Below are positions 12,720 through 26,987 of a stretch of 64,000 nucleotides of DNA, one piece after another; positions within the stretch are counted from its first letter, which is position 1, and the number at the start of each line of letters is the position of its first letter. Position numbers and translations under genes: made by a program. The DNA lies in assembly GCA_024803745.1 (NCBI GenBank), contig JANJXV010000129.1, forward strand, positions 558,001 through 622,000, given 5' to 3'. The notes beneath the pieces are model-generated. The model was not told where the DNA came from, did no database searches, and saw nothing but the letters and a program-made list of their open reading frames with translations. Source of the DNA: Megascapheus bottae (Eukaryota; Chordata; Mammalia; Rodentia; Geomyidae).

Positions 12720-13892
12720 ATGGGCAGAACAAGAAACTCAAGAAAAATGTCAAATCAAGAAAAAACATCCCCGACTCAATGTAAACAGACAATGGAACAG
12801 TCACTGGCAAACCTAGAGGAGAGTCTTCCAAGTGCTACACAAATGCAATTGATAAACATCATTAATGAAAAATGTGAAAATATAAAGAAAGAGATAATGG
12901 AGGAAGCCATACCTGAACGAGAGGAAAGCAAAAACAAGGTGATAAGTGAAAAAGAAGAAGCCATAAAGGAGGCCATAATAAAGGTTTTTCAAAGAAAGAT
13001 GGATGAATTCATAGAATCCACAAATAAAAACGTGACCAAACTCCAGCAAATGTCCAAAGAAAATAAAGCTACTGAGCTAACCACTCAAAAGGAAATCAAG
13101 GAGATAAAGAAATCCATACATGATCTAAAACAAGAGATGCAAGGCATAAAAAGTGAGCAATTAGAAGCAAGGGAGATGAAAAATAAAGTAGATAGCTTTG
13201 GTAGCAGGTTAGACATTGCAGAAGAGAGTTTTTCCGTGGCTGAAGATAATTTAGGTATTATAAAGAACAGAAAATGAGTCAATCCAAATCTAGGAAATAT
13301 GAGAGAGCGCTTCAGGAGGTCCAAGATACAATTAGGAAGCCTAATTTAAGGATAGTTGGTATTGAGGAGGGAGTGGAGAAAGAGGTCAATGGTATTGGAA
13401 ATATACTTCAGGGAATCATCTCAGAGAATTTCCCAAATATCCAGAACGGCAGGCCATCCAGATACGAGAAGCTTTTAGAACCTCAAAGAGACCTGACCAG
13501 AAAAGAACATGCCACCGCCACATTGTGATTCGAACTGGATCAACAGAAACGAAAGGAAAGATCCTAAAGGCATCCAGGGAAAAGGGATCAGTAACCTACA
13601 AAGGCAAACCAATCAGAATAACCCCAGATTTCTCAGTAGAGACCATGCAAGCACAAAGTGACTGGAAGCATATATGTCATGCCCTTAAATCAAACCAAGA
13701 ATACTGTAGCCAGCTAAGCTCTCATTCATAACTGAGGGAACAATAAAATCATTCCATTCCAGGGAAAAGCTGCAACAATATGTCGAAACAAAACCAACAC
13801 TACAGAGAATTCTCAAAGATGCTCTATAAATAGAAAACCAAAATAAATGCAATATAAGGAAAGAAATGGCACCTAAAGAGCATACCATCTAA
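12720..13892 (+). pseudogene. L1 ORF1 pseudogene (L1-C)
   Basis: The coiled-coil half is open from the ATG at 12720 to about 13277. There, a four-base deletion (attataaagaacag in place of attatagagaaagaacag) shifts the frame and ends it at IIKNRK. The RRM-like and C-terminal parts continue in other frames (13274-13528, 13525-13731). A one-base loss near 13452 and a ten-base deletion near 13694 add further breaks. The shared TAG is at 13707-13709. The four-base deletion is common to C, D and E but absent from B and G. Confidence 0.92.
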
Positions 13893-13940
13893 GGACCACA
13901 AGAACTGTCAAGACACAGGCCCTACTAAAAGCTTTTAAAA

Positions 13941-16900
13941 ATGCTAGGAACTAATAAATATCTCTCAATCCTAACTCTCAATATCAATGGACTGAACTCT
14001 CCAATTAAACGGCATAGGCTGTCTAGTTGGATCAAAAAGCAAGAGCCATCGTTCTGCTGTCTTCAAGAGACACATCTTACCCAAAAACAATCATCTTTTG
14101 AAAGTGAGAGGTTGGAATAAACTCTATCAAGCTAACTGCCCCCATAAACAGGCTGGAGTTGCCATCCTCATATCAGATACAACAGACTTCAAACTAAAAT
14201 TAGTAAGAAAAGACAAAGAAGGTTACTACATACAACTAAAGGGATCTTTCCTCCAGGAAGACATAACGATCCTAAATATTTACACACCCAATCTCGGAGC
14301 TCCAAACTTCATCAAGCAAACTTTACTTACACTGAAACCATACATAGATCGAAATACAGTGATTGTTGGTGAGGTTAACACACCACTCTCACCTATGGAC
14401 AGATCAACAAGGCAAAAACTCAACAGAGAAACCTTAGAACTGAACAACTATATAGACCAACTAGATGTAACAGACATCTGCAGAATATTCCACCCAGTAA
14501 CACCACAATATAGGTTTTTCTCAGCAGCACATGGAACATTTTCCAAAATAGACCACATCTTAGGCCATAAAGCAAACCTGGACTTATTCAGAATCACTGA
14601 AATTATTCCATGCACACTCTCAGACCATAAAGGCATCAAATTGGAGCTGAACACACATCTCCACCAAAGAAAATCCTGTAAATCATGGAGACTGAACAAC
14701 ACATTGTTTAATCAAAAACAATGGGTAATCGAAGAGATCAGAACAGATATCCAACTGTTTATGAAATTTAACAATAAGGAGCACACAAATATCAACTCCT
14801 TAGGGACACAACAAAGGCAGTACTCAGAGGAAAATTTATAGCGCGGAGTGCCTACAACAGCAAGTTGGAAAAATGGCAAACCAACTAGTTAATGTCTCAC
14901 CTTAACCTCCTGGAAAAAGAGCAACAAACCAACCCTAAACCCATTAGGAGAAAGCAAATTATTAAAATCAAAGCAGAATTAAATGATTTGGAATAAAAAA
15001 ATCTATAGAAAGAATCAACAAAACAAAGAGTTGGTTCTTTGAAAGAATTAACAAAATTGACAAGCCCTTAGGAAATCTTACCAAGAAAAGAACAGAGCAT
15101 ATCGAAATAAACAAAATCGCAGATGAAAATGGTAATATCACGACAGAAATTACCAAGATCCAGAATATCATGAGGGAATACTTCTCAAACCTTTATGCCA
15201 ACAAATTTGAGAATCTAGAAGAAATGGATGAATTCCTAGACATTATTAACATACCCACACTGAACCAAGAAGAGATAACCCAACTCAACAGGCCTATTTC
15301 AAGCTCTGAAATAGAAATGGAAATTAGACAACTTCCACTTAAAAAGAGCCCAGGGCCAGATGGATTCACAGCTGAATTCTATAAGGTCTTCAAAGCAGAG
15401 CTCACACCAATACCCCTCAAACTCTTCAACGAAATTAAAAATGAAGGTTCTTTACCAAAGTCATTCTGTGAAGCCAGTATATCCCTCATCCCCAAACCAG
15501 ACAGAGATTCATCAAAGAAAGAGATCTATAGACCCATTTCTTTGATGAACATCGATGCAAAACTTCTCAACAAAATACGGGCCAACGGTCTACAACAACT
15601 CATCAAAAAAATTATACACTATGATAAAACTGGATTCATCACAGGGAGGCAAAGCTGGTTCAACATACACAAATCAAGTAATATAATTCAACACATCAAC
15701 AGGAGCAGGGATAAAATCACATGATTGTCTCAATAAATGCAGAAAAGTCATTTGACAAGATCCAAAACCCCTTTATGTAAAAAGATGTGGAGAAACTAGG
15801 AATCCATGGAACATTTCTCAATGTAATAAAGGCTGTGTATGAGAAACCCACTGCTAGTATTATACTTAGTGGTGAAAATCTAAAGCCAGTCCCTCTAAAA
15901 TCAGGAACGAGACAAGGATGCCCACTCTCTCCACTCCTTTTTAACATAGTACTAGAATTCCTAGGCAGTGCAATAAGGCAAGAAGCAAGCATAAAGGGGA
16001 TCCAAGTAGGGAAAGAGGAAATAAAACTATCCCTCTTTGCAGATGACATGATTCTGTATTTAAAGAATGCTATAGACTCTAGTCCCAAGCTCCTTGAGCT
16101 GATTCAAAGCTTTGGAAGGGTAGCAGGCCATAAAATCAACCCTCACAAATCAACTGCCTTACTTTACGCCAACACTGAGAGGAACGAGGCAATAATCAGG
16201 AAAGAAATTCCTTTCACAGTAGCCTCAAAGAAAATAAAGTACCTAGCAATTAGCTTAACTAAGAATGTAATGGACCGTTTAGATGAAAATATTAAAACCA
16301 TAAAAAAGGAAATAAAAGCAGAACTAAGGAAATGGAAAAACCTCCCATGCTCCTGGATTGGAAGAATCAACATTGTGAAAATGACAATCTTGCCAAGGGC
16401 TATCTACAAATTCAATGTAATACCCATCAACATCCCAATGTCATTCTTTAAAGAAATAGAAGAGGCAATTCAAAATTTCATATGGAATAATAAAAGACCC
16501 CGTATAGCAAAAATTCTTCTTAGCAGAAAAAACAAGAATTTCAATTCAAAACTTAAGACTCTCTTACAGAGCTATAATTCTCAAAACATCTTGGTACTGG
16601 CACAAGAACAGGCCTGAAGTCCAATGGAGTAGAACTGCGGACCCAGATATTAAACCTCAGACCTATGGCCACCTAATCTTTGACCAGGGAGCCAAAAAAA
16701 TAGAATGGAAGAAAGATAGCCTCTTCAACAAGTTGTGCTGGCAGAACTGGTTAAACACCTGCAGAAAATTAAAGTTGGATCCTTCTTTGTCCCCTTGCAC
16801 TAGAATTAACTCCAAATGGATCAAAGACGTGGAGGTAAAAGCTGACACACTGAAAAGTTTACAGGAAGGAATAGGAGATACACTAGGCCTCCTTGGTACA

Positions 16901-17776
16901 GGTCGAAACTCTCTTAATAAGGACCAAGAATCACAACAAATCAGAGAAAGGCTGGATAAGTGGGACTGCATTAAACTGCAGAGCTTTTGTATGGCAACGG
17001 ATATAGCTAGTAAACTAATCAGGAAGCCCACAGAGTGGGAGAAGATCTTCACCACCCAAACAACGGAACAAGGCCTCATATCTAAAATATATCAACAACT
17101 CAAAAAATTGAATCACTCCAAAACTAACCTCCAAAGTAACACCCATCCCATTACAAAATGGGCCAATGACTTAAAGAGAGTCTTCTCTAAAGAAGAAACA
17201 AAAATGGCCTATAGACACATGAAGAAATGCTCAACATCTCTGGTCATAAAAGAAATGCAAATCAAAACAAGTCTAAGATTCCACCTAACTCCAGTTAGAA
17301 TGGCCAGGATCAGGAAAACGAATGACAACAGATGCTGGAGGGGATGTGCCCAGGAGGGATCACTACTACACTGTTGGTGGGAGTGCAAACTCGTTCAACC
17401 ACTATGGAAAGCAGTGCGGCAGTGCCTCAAAACGCTAAACATACAACTCCCCTATGACCCAGCAATTCCAGTACTTGGCATTTACCCAACAATCCAGAAA
17501 CAAGGGCATACTAAACCCACTAGCACAACAATGTTCATTGCAGCACTATTCACCATAGCAAAGATATGGAACCAACCCAGATGTCCCTCAGTTGATGAGT
17601 GGATCAACAAGTTGTGGTATTTGTACACAATGGAATTCTATGCTGCTGTCAGAAAGAATGACATCGCCCCATTTGTTAGGAAATGGAAAGACTTAGAACA
17701 AATCATATTAAGTGAAGTAAGCCAGACTCAAAGGAACTTAGGCTCAGTGGTTTCCCTCATTCGTCATAATCAGTAG
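13941..17776 (+). pseudogene. L1 ORF2 pseudogene (L1-C)
   Basis: Unlike B, this copy keeps the C in aaacggcat, so the canonical frame runs from 13941 through ETHLT before the frameshift that all copies share in the following A-run (about 14078-14090). The endonuclease continues from about 14098 to 14841 in the shifted frame. Its GDFN motif reads VGEVN, with both Asp and Phe changed. The linker and RT start run 15170-15724 and end at the A-deletion shared by A-E. TAA at about 15777 (MLKDV site) is shared with L1-A only. A deletion near 16530 removes part of the RKNSAGG region. The C-terminal part is open 16733-17776, ending at TAG 17774-17776. Confidence 0.92.
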
Positions 17777-18195
17777 AAACCTTGGGCTCTACTAGCAGAG
17801 ATTGGCAATAGAGCAAAAGGCCATATATAAGGCCATATAATGTGAAGCTAATTGAAAGGACCTCCAGGATATTGACACAAAAGCCATATCATGAATGATT
17901 GTTGTCCTTAATGTACTATGTTGTCTCTCATCTCGCTTGCTGTCCCTTGGTTATCCCATATTGGTATAGTATCTCACTTTGTTATCTGATATATTGAATT
18001 TATTTGTATTTGGATATTTGAAATTTGATAGGGAAGCGGGGAAAACCAAGACGGGTGGGGGGTGTGGGGTTGGAGGGACATGGGTACCAAGACATGTGAA
18101 AGGGTATCAATGTATGTGAATTAATGCACCTTCTATCTGGCAAATATCATCTAACCCTTTTACTAATTACAATAAAAAAATGAAAAAAAAAGAAA

Positions 18196-19569
18196 GTTGT
18201 AGTGTGTGGGGAGGATGATGGGGTCAAATACATTTCTTCTTAGAAATTTACCTCATCTGGTTGCCCTGGATTTTCCTGGCCTTCTTCTTAGAGAAAGTTC
18301 TGTTATACTGGATTTGTGGCTTGGCAATGATCTAGCATGTACATCTTCGAGTAAGACATCCACAACTTCCATGCCTGAGACTCGAGTTTCCTGACCTTTG
18401 GCAACAGCACAGCAACATCTTTCTTCCTCCTGAGCCACAGGCCAAGTGAGCTGGCTTGAGCTGGTTGTTAGTTACAGTGGCTTGGTTACCAGGGTTCCAT
18501 ATTCTGTTCCATTGTGAGGGAGGCAGGGTCACCTTTCAGGGCCCAATGACCAAAGATCCTTGCTCACAAAAGACCTCACCAAAGACATACTGGAGGCTGA
18601 CTCTCTCCTCCAGTCTCACAATATACATGTGGATGAAGTATACAGCACACCTTATTTGTCCAATCCCAATGTCTTCCACTAGGCCCAACTACCAGTCTGG
18701 TCTCAGGCTCAAGGAGCCTTTCTTAGGTAAGATCCAAACTTAAGGGTCAATATTGCCCTCATCCTTTACAAAACATTTGCTTCACAGTGCCTTCTCTGCC
18801 TGCATTTTGCCCCTTGTCGAATTTTTTTTGTTTTTGCTAGTCTTGGGACTTGACCTCAGAGTGTGAACATTGTTCTTGGGCTTTCTTTAGGCTTTAGCTG
18901 TCCCACCGAGCCACAGCACCACTTGCAGCGTTTTCTATGTATGTGGTAATGAGGAATCAAACCTGAGGCTTACTGCTTGGTAGCCAAGGACTCTCCCACT
19001 AGGTCAAACACACAGGGCATCTTGCACATATTTTTGACGTCAATCTACTAGGATATTATTAGGTTTCTGTATCCTAATCAATTTTTTCCTGATGATTAGC
19101 TTTGCTGTCATGTGTAAAAAATGCAAGAGGGAAAAACACAGAAGAATTAGTGAAATTAAAAAAAGCATTAGACACAGTTAAGTGTTCATTCTTTGTAGGA
19201 GAAAGGATATTTGGATATGATGATGATGATGATGATGATGACTTTATAATTACTATGTCAGGGTGGAGAGTTTGACATAGTGGTAGAGTGCTTGCCTAGC
19301 ATCCATGAAGATCTGGGTTTGATTGCTCAGTACCACATAGATAGAAAATCTAGATGTGGCACTGTGGCTCAAGTGGCAGAGGGCTAGACTTGAGAAAACC
19401 CGAGGACAGTGCTCAGGCCCTGAATTCAAGCCCCAAGACTGGCAGAAAGATAAAAGAAAATAAAAATGCTTTTTACGAGCTAATTCACTCATAGCATTTG
19501 CTTCTGAAATCTTCGCTTCTGCATCTTGTGAAATACCCCTTTCCCTCAACGTAGACAAGAAAAACAGAT
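18196..19569. repeat. Segment S of unit D
   Basis: Same block, with a reverse SINE at about 18818-19013, a (TGA)8 run at about 19218-19241 and a forward SINE at about 19260-19470. The eight-repeat TGA run is shared with unit E. Confidence 0.85.
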
Positions 19570-20128
19570 CCATCCCATGGTCCACTGTGAGGCCACTGGT
19601 TGGGCTAAGAGCTAGTCGTGCAGCAACACATAAGTTTTATTCTAATACTTTCCAAACTTTGTACTCAAATATGCCACCTACTTACCAACTTATGTCAGTT
19701 ATCCTTATGCTATAACTTTTTTCATTACTACAATATTCTTACACTCCTACGTTAATCCTCTTGCACCTCCCCTGACCTCTCTCATTCTTTTTTTCTATCT
19801 CTGGACCTCTGCTCGTCTTTCAACCCTTATACTGCACGGATCTACACTTGATGGCTGTTGAGCAATATTGTATATGTAGGTGGTTAATTATTCTCTAGGC
19901 TCAGAGGGACTTAAAGACAACAGAGATTGGATTGAGAGGCTTATTGTTTTGGGTATAAATCGCTTATCAGTGGTTGTATTAGGCTGGTCTGTAAGTGCAC
20001 GAAAAGAAAGAGTGATAATACCAATCAAAACTTGTGAACATCTAGTGTCTGCCAGCTACAGAGGTCTAGGTTGGTTATATCTGAAAAACTATAATCGTAT
20101 TTAGTAGTAATCTTGCTCCCATTTTCAA

Positions 20129-21304
20129 ATGGGCAGAACAAGAAACTCAAGAAAAATGTCAAATCAAGAAACAACATCCCCCACCCAATGTAAACAGACA
20201 ATGGAACAGTCACTGGCAAACCTAGAGTAGAGTCTTCCAATTGCTACACAAATGCAATTGATAAACATCATTAATGAAAAATGTGAAAATATAAAGAAAG
20301 AGATAATGGAGGAAGCCATACCTGAACAAGAGGAAAGCAAAAACCAGGTGATAAGTGAAAAAGAAGAAGCCATAAAGGAGGCTATAATAAAGGTTTTTCA
20401 AAGAAAGATGGATGAATTCAAAGAATCTACAAATAAAAACGTGACCAAACTCCAGCAAAGGTCCAAAGAAAATAAAGCTAATGAGCTAACCACTCAAAAG
20501 GAAATCAAGGAGATAAAGAAATCCATACATGATCTAAAACAAGGGATGCAAGGCATCAAAAGTGAGCAATTAGAAGCAAGGGAGATGAAAAATAAAGTAG
20601 ATAGCTTTGATAGCAGGTTAGACATTGCAGAGGAGAGAATTTCCGTGGCTGAAGATAATTTAGGTATTATAAAGAACAGAAAATGAGTCAATCCAAATCT
20701 AGGAAATATGAGAGAGCGCTTCAGGAGGTCCAAGATACAATTATAAAGCCTAATTTAAGGCTAGTTGGTATTGAGGAGGGCGTGGAGAAAGAGGTCAATG
20801 GTATTGGAAATATACTTCAGGGAATCATCTCAGAGAATTTCCCAAATATCCAGAAGGGCAGGCCCATCCAGATACGAGAAGCTTTTAGAACCCCAAACAG
20901 ACCTGACCAGAAAAGAACATCCCACCGCGATCCGAACTGGATCAATAGAAACGAAAGGAAAGATCCTAAAGGCAGCCAGGGAAAAGGGATCAGTAACCTA
21001 CAAAGGCAAACCAATCAGAATAACCCCAGATTTCTCAGCAGAGACCATGCAAGCACGAAGTGACTGGAAGCATATATGTCATGCCCTTATATCAAATAAC
21101 TACCAACCAAGAATACTGTAGCCAGCTAAGCTCTCATTCATAACTGAGGGAACAATAAAAACATTCCATTCCAGGGAAAAGCTGCAACAATATGTCGAAA
21201 CAAAACCAACACTACAGAGAATTCTCAAAGATGCTCTATACATAGAAAACCAAAATAAATGCAATACAGGGAAAGAAATGGCACCTAAACAGCATACCAT
21301 CTAA
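20129..21304 (+). pseudogene. L1 ORF1 pseudogene (L1-D)
   Basis: TAG at 20228-20230 (Glu to stop, codon 34) cuts this copy early. It also carries the four-base deletion near 20672 shared with C and E and an eight-base deletion near 20927 (accgcgatcc in place of accgccacattgtgatcc). The shared ILY-to-stop TAG is at 21119-21121. The C-terminal domain is readable in frames 20683-21063 and 20765-21121. The family end is TAA at 21302-21304. Confidence 0.92.
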
Positions 21305-21352
21305 GGACCACAAGAACTGTCAAGACACAGGCCCTACTAAAAGCTTTTAAAA

Positions 21353-24300
21353 ATGGTAGGAACTAATTAATATCTCTCAATCCTAACTCTCAATATCAAT
21401 GGACTTTACTCTCCAATTAAACGACATAGGTCGTCTAGTTGGATCAAAAAGCAAGAGCCATCGTTCTGCTGACTTCAAGAGACACATCTTACCCCAAAAC
21501 AATCATCTTTTGAAAGGGAGAGGTTGGAATAAACTCTATCAAGCTAACTGCCCCCATAAACAGGCTAGAGTTGCCATCCTCATATCAGATACAATAGACA
21601 TCAAACTAAAATTAGTAAGAAAAGACAAAGAAGGTTACTACATACTACTAAAGGGATCTTTCCTCCCAGAAGACATAACAATCCTAAATATTTACACACC
21701 CAATCCCGGAGCTCCAAACTTCATCAAGCAAACTTTACTTACACTGAAACCATACATAGATCGAAACACAGTCATTGTTGGTGAGTTTAACACACCACTC
21801 TCACCTATGGACAGATCAACAAGGCAAAAACTCAACAGAGAAACCTTAGAACTGAACAACTATATAGACCAACTAGATCTAACAGACATCTGCAGAATAT
21901 TCCACCCAGTAACACCACAATATACGTTTTTCTCAGCATCACATGGAACATTTTCCAAAATAGACCACATCTTAGGCCATAAAGCAAACCTGGACAGATT
22001 CAGAAACACTGAAATTATTCCATGCACACTCTCAGACCATAAAGGCATCAAATTGGAGCTGAACACACATCTCCACCAAAGAAAACCCTGTAACTCATGG
22101 AGACTGAACCACACATTGTTGAATCAAAAACAATGGGTAATCGAAGAGATCAGAACAGATATCCAACTGTTTATGAAATTTAACAATAAGGAGCACACAA
22201 ATATCAACTCCTTAGGGACACAACAAAGGCAGTACTCAGAGGAAAATTTATAGCACTGAGTGCCTACAACAGCAAGTTGGAAAAATGGCAAACCAACTAG
22301 TTAATGTCTCACCTTAACCTCCTGGAAAAAGAGCAACAAACCAACCCTAAACCCATTAGGAGAAAGCAAATTATTAAAATCAAAGCAGAATTAAATGATT
22401 AGGAATAAAAAAAACTATAGAAAGAATCAACAAAACAGGGAGTTGGTTCTTGAAAGAATTAACAAAATTGACAAGCCCTTAGCAAATCTTACCAAAAAAA
22501 GAAGAGAGCATATCGAAATAAACAAAATCGCAGATGAAAATGGTAATATCACGACAGAAATTACCAAGATCCAGAATATCATGAGGGAATACTTCTCAAA
22601 CCTTTACGCCAACAAATTTGAGAATCTAGAAGAAATGGATGAATTCCTAGACAATATTAACATACACACACTGAACCATGAAGAGCTAACCCAACTCAAC
22701 AGGCCTATTTCAAGCTCTGAAATAGAAATGGAAATTAGACAACTTCCACTTAAAAAGAGCCCAGGGCCAGATGGATTCACAGCTGAATTCTATAAGGTCT
22801 TCAAAGCAGAGCACACACCAATACTCCTCAAGCTCTTCAACGAAATTGAAAATGAAGGTTCTTTACTAAACTGATTCTGTGAAGCCAGCATATCCCTCAT
22901 CCCCAAACCAGACAGAGATTCATCAAAGAAAGAGATCTATGGACCCATTTCTTTGATGAACATCGATGCAAAACTTCTCAACAAAATACTGGCCAACCGT
23001 CTACAACAACTCATCAAAAAAAATATACACTATGATCAAACTGGATTCATCACAGGGAGGCAAAGCTGGTTCAACATACACAAATCAATTAATATAATTC
23101 AACACATCAACAGCAGCAGGGATAAAATCACATGATTGTCTCAATAGATGCGGAAAAGGCATTTGACAAGATCCAAAACCCCTTCATGTTAAAAGATGTG
23201 GAGAAACTAGGAATCCATGGAACATTTCTCAATGTAATAAAGGCTGTGTATGAGAATCCCACTGCTGGTATTATACTTAATGGTGAAAATCTAAAGCCAT
23301 TCCCTCTAAAATCAGGAACGAGACAAGGATGCCCACTCTCTCCACTCCTTTTTAACATAGTACTAGAATTCCTAGGCAGTGCAATAAGGCAAGAAGGAAG
23401 CATAAAGGGGATCCAAGTAGGGAAAGAGGAAATAAAACTATCCCTCTTTGCAGATGACATGATTCTGTATTTAAAGAATCCTATAGACTCTACTCCCAAG
23501 CTCTTGAGCTGATTCAAAGCTTTGGAAGGGTAGCAGGCCATAAAATCAACCCTCACAAATCAACTGCCTTACTTTCCGCCAACACTGAGAGGAACGAGGC
23601 AATAATCAGGAAAGAAAATCCTTTCACAATAGCCTCAAAGAAAAAAAAGTACCTAGCAATTAGCTTAACTAAGAATGTAAAGGACCGTTTAGATGAAAAC
23701 TTTAAAACCCTAAAAAAGGAAATTAAAGCAGAACTAAGGAAATGGAAAAACCTCCCATGCTCCTGGATTGGAAGAATCAACATTGTGAAAATGACAATCT
23801 TGCCAAGGGCTATCTACAAATTCAATGTAATACCCATCAACATCCCAATGTCATTCTTTAAAGACATAGAAGAGGCAATTCAAAATTTCATATGGAATAA
23901 TAAAAGTCCCCGTATAGCAAAAACACTTCTTAGCAGAAAGAACAGCGCTGGAGGAATTTCAATTCCAAACTTAACGCTCTATTACAGAGCTATAATTCTC
24001 AAAACAGCTTGGTACTGGCACAAGAACAGGCCTGAAGTCTAATGGAGTAGAACTGCGGACCCAGATATTAAACCACAGACCTATGGCCACCTAATCTTTG
24101 ACCAGGGAGCCAAAAAAATAGAATGGAAGAAAGATAGTCTCTTCAACAAGTTGTGCTGGCAGAACTGGTTAAACACCTGCAGAAAACTAAAGTTGGATCC
24201 TTCTTTGTCCCCTTGCACTAGAATTAACTCCAAATGGATCAAAGACGTGGAGGTAAAAGCTGACACACTGAAAAGTTTACAGGAAGGAATAGGAGATACA

Positions 24301-25194
24301 CTAGGCCTCCTTGGTACAGGTCGAAACTTTCTTAATAAGGACCAAGAATCACACCAAATCAGAGAAAGGCTGGATAAGTGGGACTGCATTAAACTGCAGA
24401 GCTTTTGTATGGCAACGGATATAGCTAGTAAACTAATCAGGAAGCCTACAGAGTGGGAGAAGATCTTCACCACCCAAACAACGGAACAAGGCCTCATATC
24501 TAAAATATATCAACAACTCAAAAAATTGAATCACTCCAAAACTAACCTCCAAAGTAACACCCATCCCATTACAAAATGGGCCAAAGACTTAAAGAGAGTC
24601 TTCTCTGAAGAAGAAACAAAAATGGCCTATAGACACATGAAGAAATGCTCAACATCTCTGGTCATAAAAGAAATGCAAATCAAAACAAGTCTAAGATTCC
24701 ACCTCACTCCAGTTAGAATGGCCAGGATCAGGAAAACGAATGACAACAGGTGCTGGAGGGGATGTGGTCAGGAGGGATCACTACTACACTGTTGGTGGGA
24801 GTGCAAACTCGTTCAACCACTATGGAAAGCAGTGCGGCAGTGCCTCAAAACGCTAAACATACAACTCCCCTATGACCCAGCAATTCCAGTACTTGGCATT
24901 TACCCAACAATCCAGAAACAAGGGCATACTAAACCCACTAGCACAACAATGTTCATTGCAGCACTATTCACCATAGCAAAGATATGGAACCAACCCAGAT
25001 GTCCCTCAGTTGATGAGTGGATCAACAAGTTGTGGTATTTGTTCACAATGGAATTCTATGCTGCTGTCAGAAAGAATGACATCGCCCCATTTGTTAGGAA
25101 ATGGAAAGACTTAGAACAAATCATATTAAGTGAAGTAAGCCAGACTCAAAGGAACTTAGGCTCAGTGGTTTCCCTCATTCGTCATAATCAGTAG
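21353..25194 (+). pseudogene. L1 ORF2 pseudogene (L1-D)
   Basis: The endonuclease is readable from about 21399 to 22253, with the common Glu in VGEFN. A missing T at about 22450 and TGA at about 22872 are both shared with A and E but not B, C or F. The A-deletion of A-E lies at about 23127. The RT part 23132-23512 contains [11 protein letters not shown] and FADDMILYL, then loses a C (aagctcttgag) and shifts frame. TAA at about 24040 follows in EVQW. The C-terminal 347 codons are open, 24151-25194. Confidence 0.92.
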
Positions 25195-25613
25195 AAACCT
25201 TGGGCTCTACGAGCAGAGATTGGCAATAGAGCAAAAGGCCATATATAAGGCCATATAATGTGAAGCTAATTGAAAGGACCTCCAGGATATTGACACAAAA
25301 GCCATATCATGAATGATTGTTGTCCTTAATGTACTATGTTGTCTCTCATCTCGCTTGCTGTCCCTTGGTTATCCCATATTGGTATAGTATCTCACTTTGT
25401 TATCTGATATATTGAATTTATTTGTATTTGGATATTTGAAATTTGATAGGGAAGCGGGGAAAACCAAGACGGGTGGGGGGTGTGGCGTTGGAGGGAAATG
25501 GGTACCAAGACATGTGAAAGGGTATCAATGTATGTGAATTAATGCACCTTCTATCTGGCAAATATCATCTAACCCTTTTACTAATTACAATAAAAAAATG
25601 AAAAAAAAAGAAA

Positions 25614-26987
25614 GTTGTAGTGTGTGGGGAGGATGATGGGGTCAAATACATTTCTTCTTAGAAATTTACCTCATCTGGTTGCCCTGGATTTTCCTGGCCT
25701 TCTTCTTAGAGAAAGTTCTGTTATACTGGATTTGTGGCTTGGCAATGATCTAGCATGTACATCTTCGAGTAAGACATCCACAACTTCCATGCCTGAGACT
25801 CGAGTTTCCTGACCTTTGGCAACAGCACAGCAACATCTTTCTTCCTCCTGAGCCACATTCCAAGTGAGCTGGCTTGAGCTGATTGTTAGTTACAGTGGCT
25901 TGGTTACCAGGGTTCCATATTCTGTTCCATTGTGAGGGAGGCAGGGTCACCTTTCAGGGCCCAATGACCAAAGATCCTTGCTCACAAAAGACCTCACCAA
26001 AGACATACTGGAGGCTGAATCTCTCCTCCAGTCTCACAATATACATGTGGATGTAGTATACAGCACACCTTATTTGTCCAATCCCAATGTCTTCCACTAG
26101 GCCCAACTACCAGTCTGGTCTCAGGCTCAAGGTGCCTTTCTTAGGTAAGATCCAAACTTAAGGGTCAATATTGCCCTCATCCTTTACAAAAAATTTGCTT
26201 CACAGTGCCTTCTCTGCCTGCATTTTGCCCCTTGTCCATTTTTTTTTGTTTTTGCTAGTCTTGGGACTTGACCTCAGAGTGTGAACATTGTTCTTGGGCT
26301 TTCTTTAGGCTTTAGCTGTCCCACAGAGCCACAGCACCACTTGCAGCGTTTTCTATGTATGTGGTAATGAGGAATCAAACCTGAGGCTTACTGCTTGGTA
26401 GCCAAGGACTCTCCCACTAGGTCAAACACACAGGGCATCTTGCACATATTTTTGACGTCAATCTACTAGGATATTATTAGGTTTCTGTATCCTAATCAAT
26501 TTTTTCCTGATGATTAGCTTTGCTGTCATGTGTAAAAAATGCAAGAGGGAAAAACACAGAAGAATTAGTGAAATTAAAAAAAAGCATTAGACACAGTTAA
26601 GTGTTCATTCTTTGTAGGAGAAAGGATATTTGGATATGATGATGATGATGATGATGATGACTTTATAATTACTATGTCAGGGTGGAGAGTTTGGCATAGT
26701 GGTAGAGTGCTTGCCTAGCATCCATGAAGATCTGGGTTTGATTGCTCAGTACCACATAGATAGAAAATCTAGATGTGGCACTGTGGCTCAAGTGGCAGAG
26801 GGCTAGACTTGAGAAAACCCGAGGACAGTGCTCAGGCCCTGAATTCAAGCCCCAAGACTGGCAGAAAGATAAAAGAAAATAAAAATGCTTTTTACGAGCT
26901 TATTCACTCACAGCATTTGTTCTGAAATCTTCGCTTCTGCATCTTGTGAAATACCCCTTTCCCTCAACGTAGACAAGAAAAACAGAT
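25614..26987. repeat. Segment S of unit E
   Basis: Same block, with a reverse SINE at about 26240-26437, (TGA)8 at about 26637-26660 and a forward SINE at about 26680-26885. Confidence 0.85.

Larger units (their letters stand above)
10789..18195 (+). mobile_element. Array unit C: segment S plus L1-C
   Basis: The unit is 7407 bp: S 10789-12159, L1 5' UTR 12160-12719, ORF1 12720-13892, ORF2 13941-17776, 3' UTR 17777-18195. Its shorter length is explained by visible deletions, including a four-base and a ten-base deletion in ORF1 and about a dozen bases in ORF2 near 16530. Confidence 0.92.
18196..25613 (+). mobile_element. Array unit D: segment S plus L1-D
   Basis: The unit is 7418 bp: S 18196-19569, L1 5' UTR 19570-20128, ORF1 20129-21304, ORF2 21353-25194, 3' UTR 25195-25613. 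It looks like a mosaic: the 5' part of ORF2 shares lesions with A and E, while the 3' part shares bases with C (aaaacgctaaacatac, and ccagtacttgg where other units read ccactacttgg). Confidence 0.92.
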
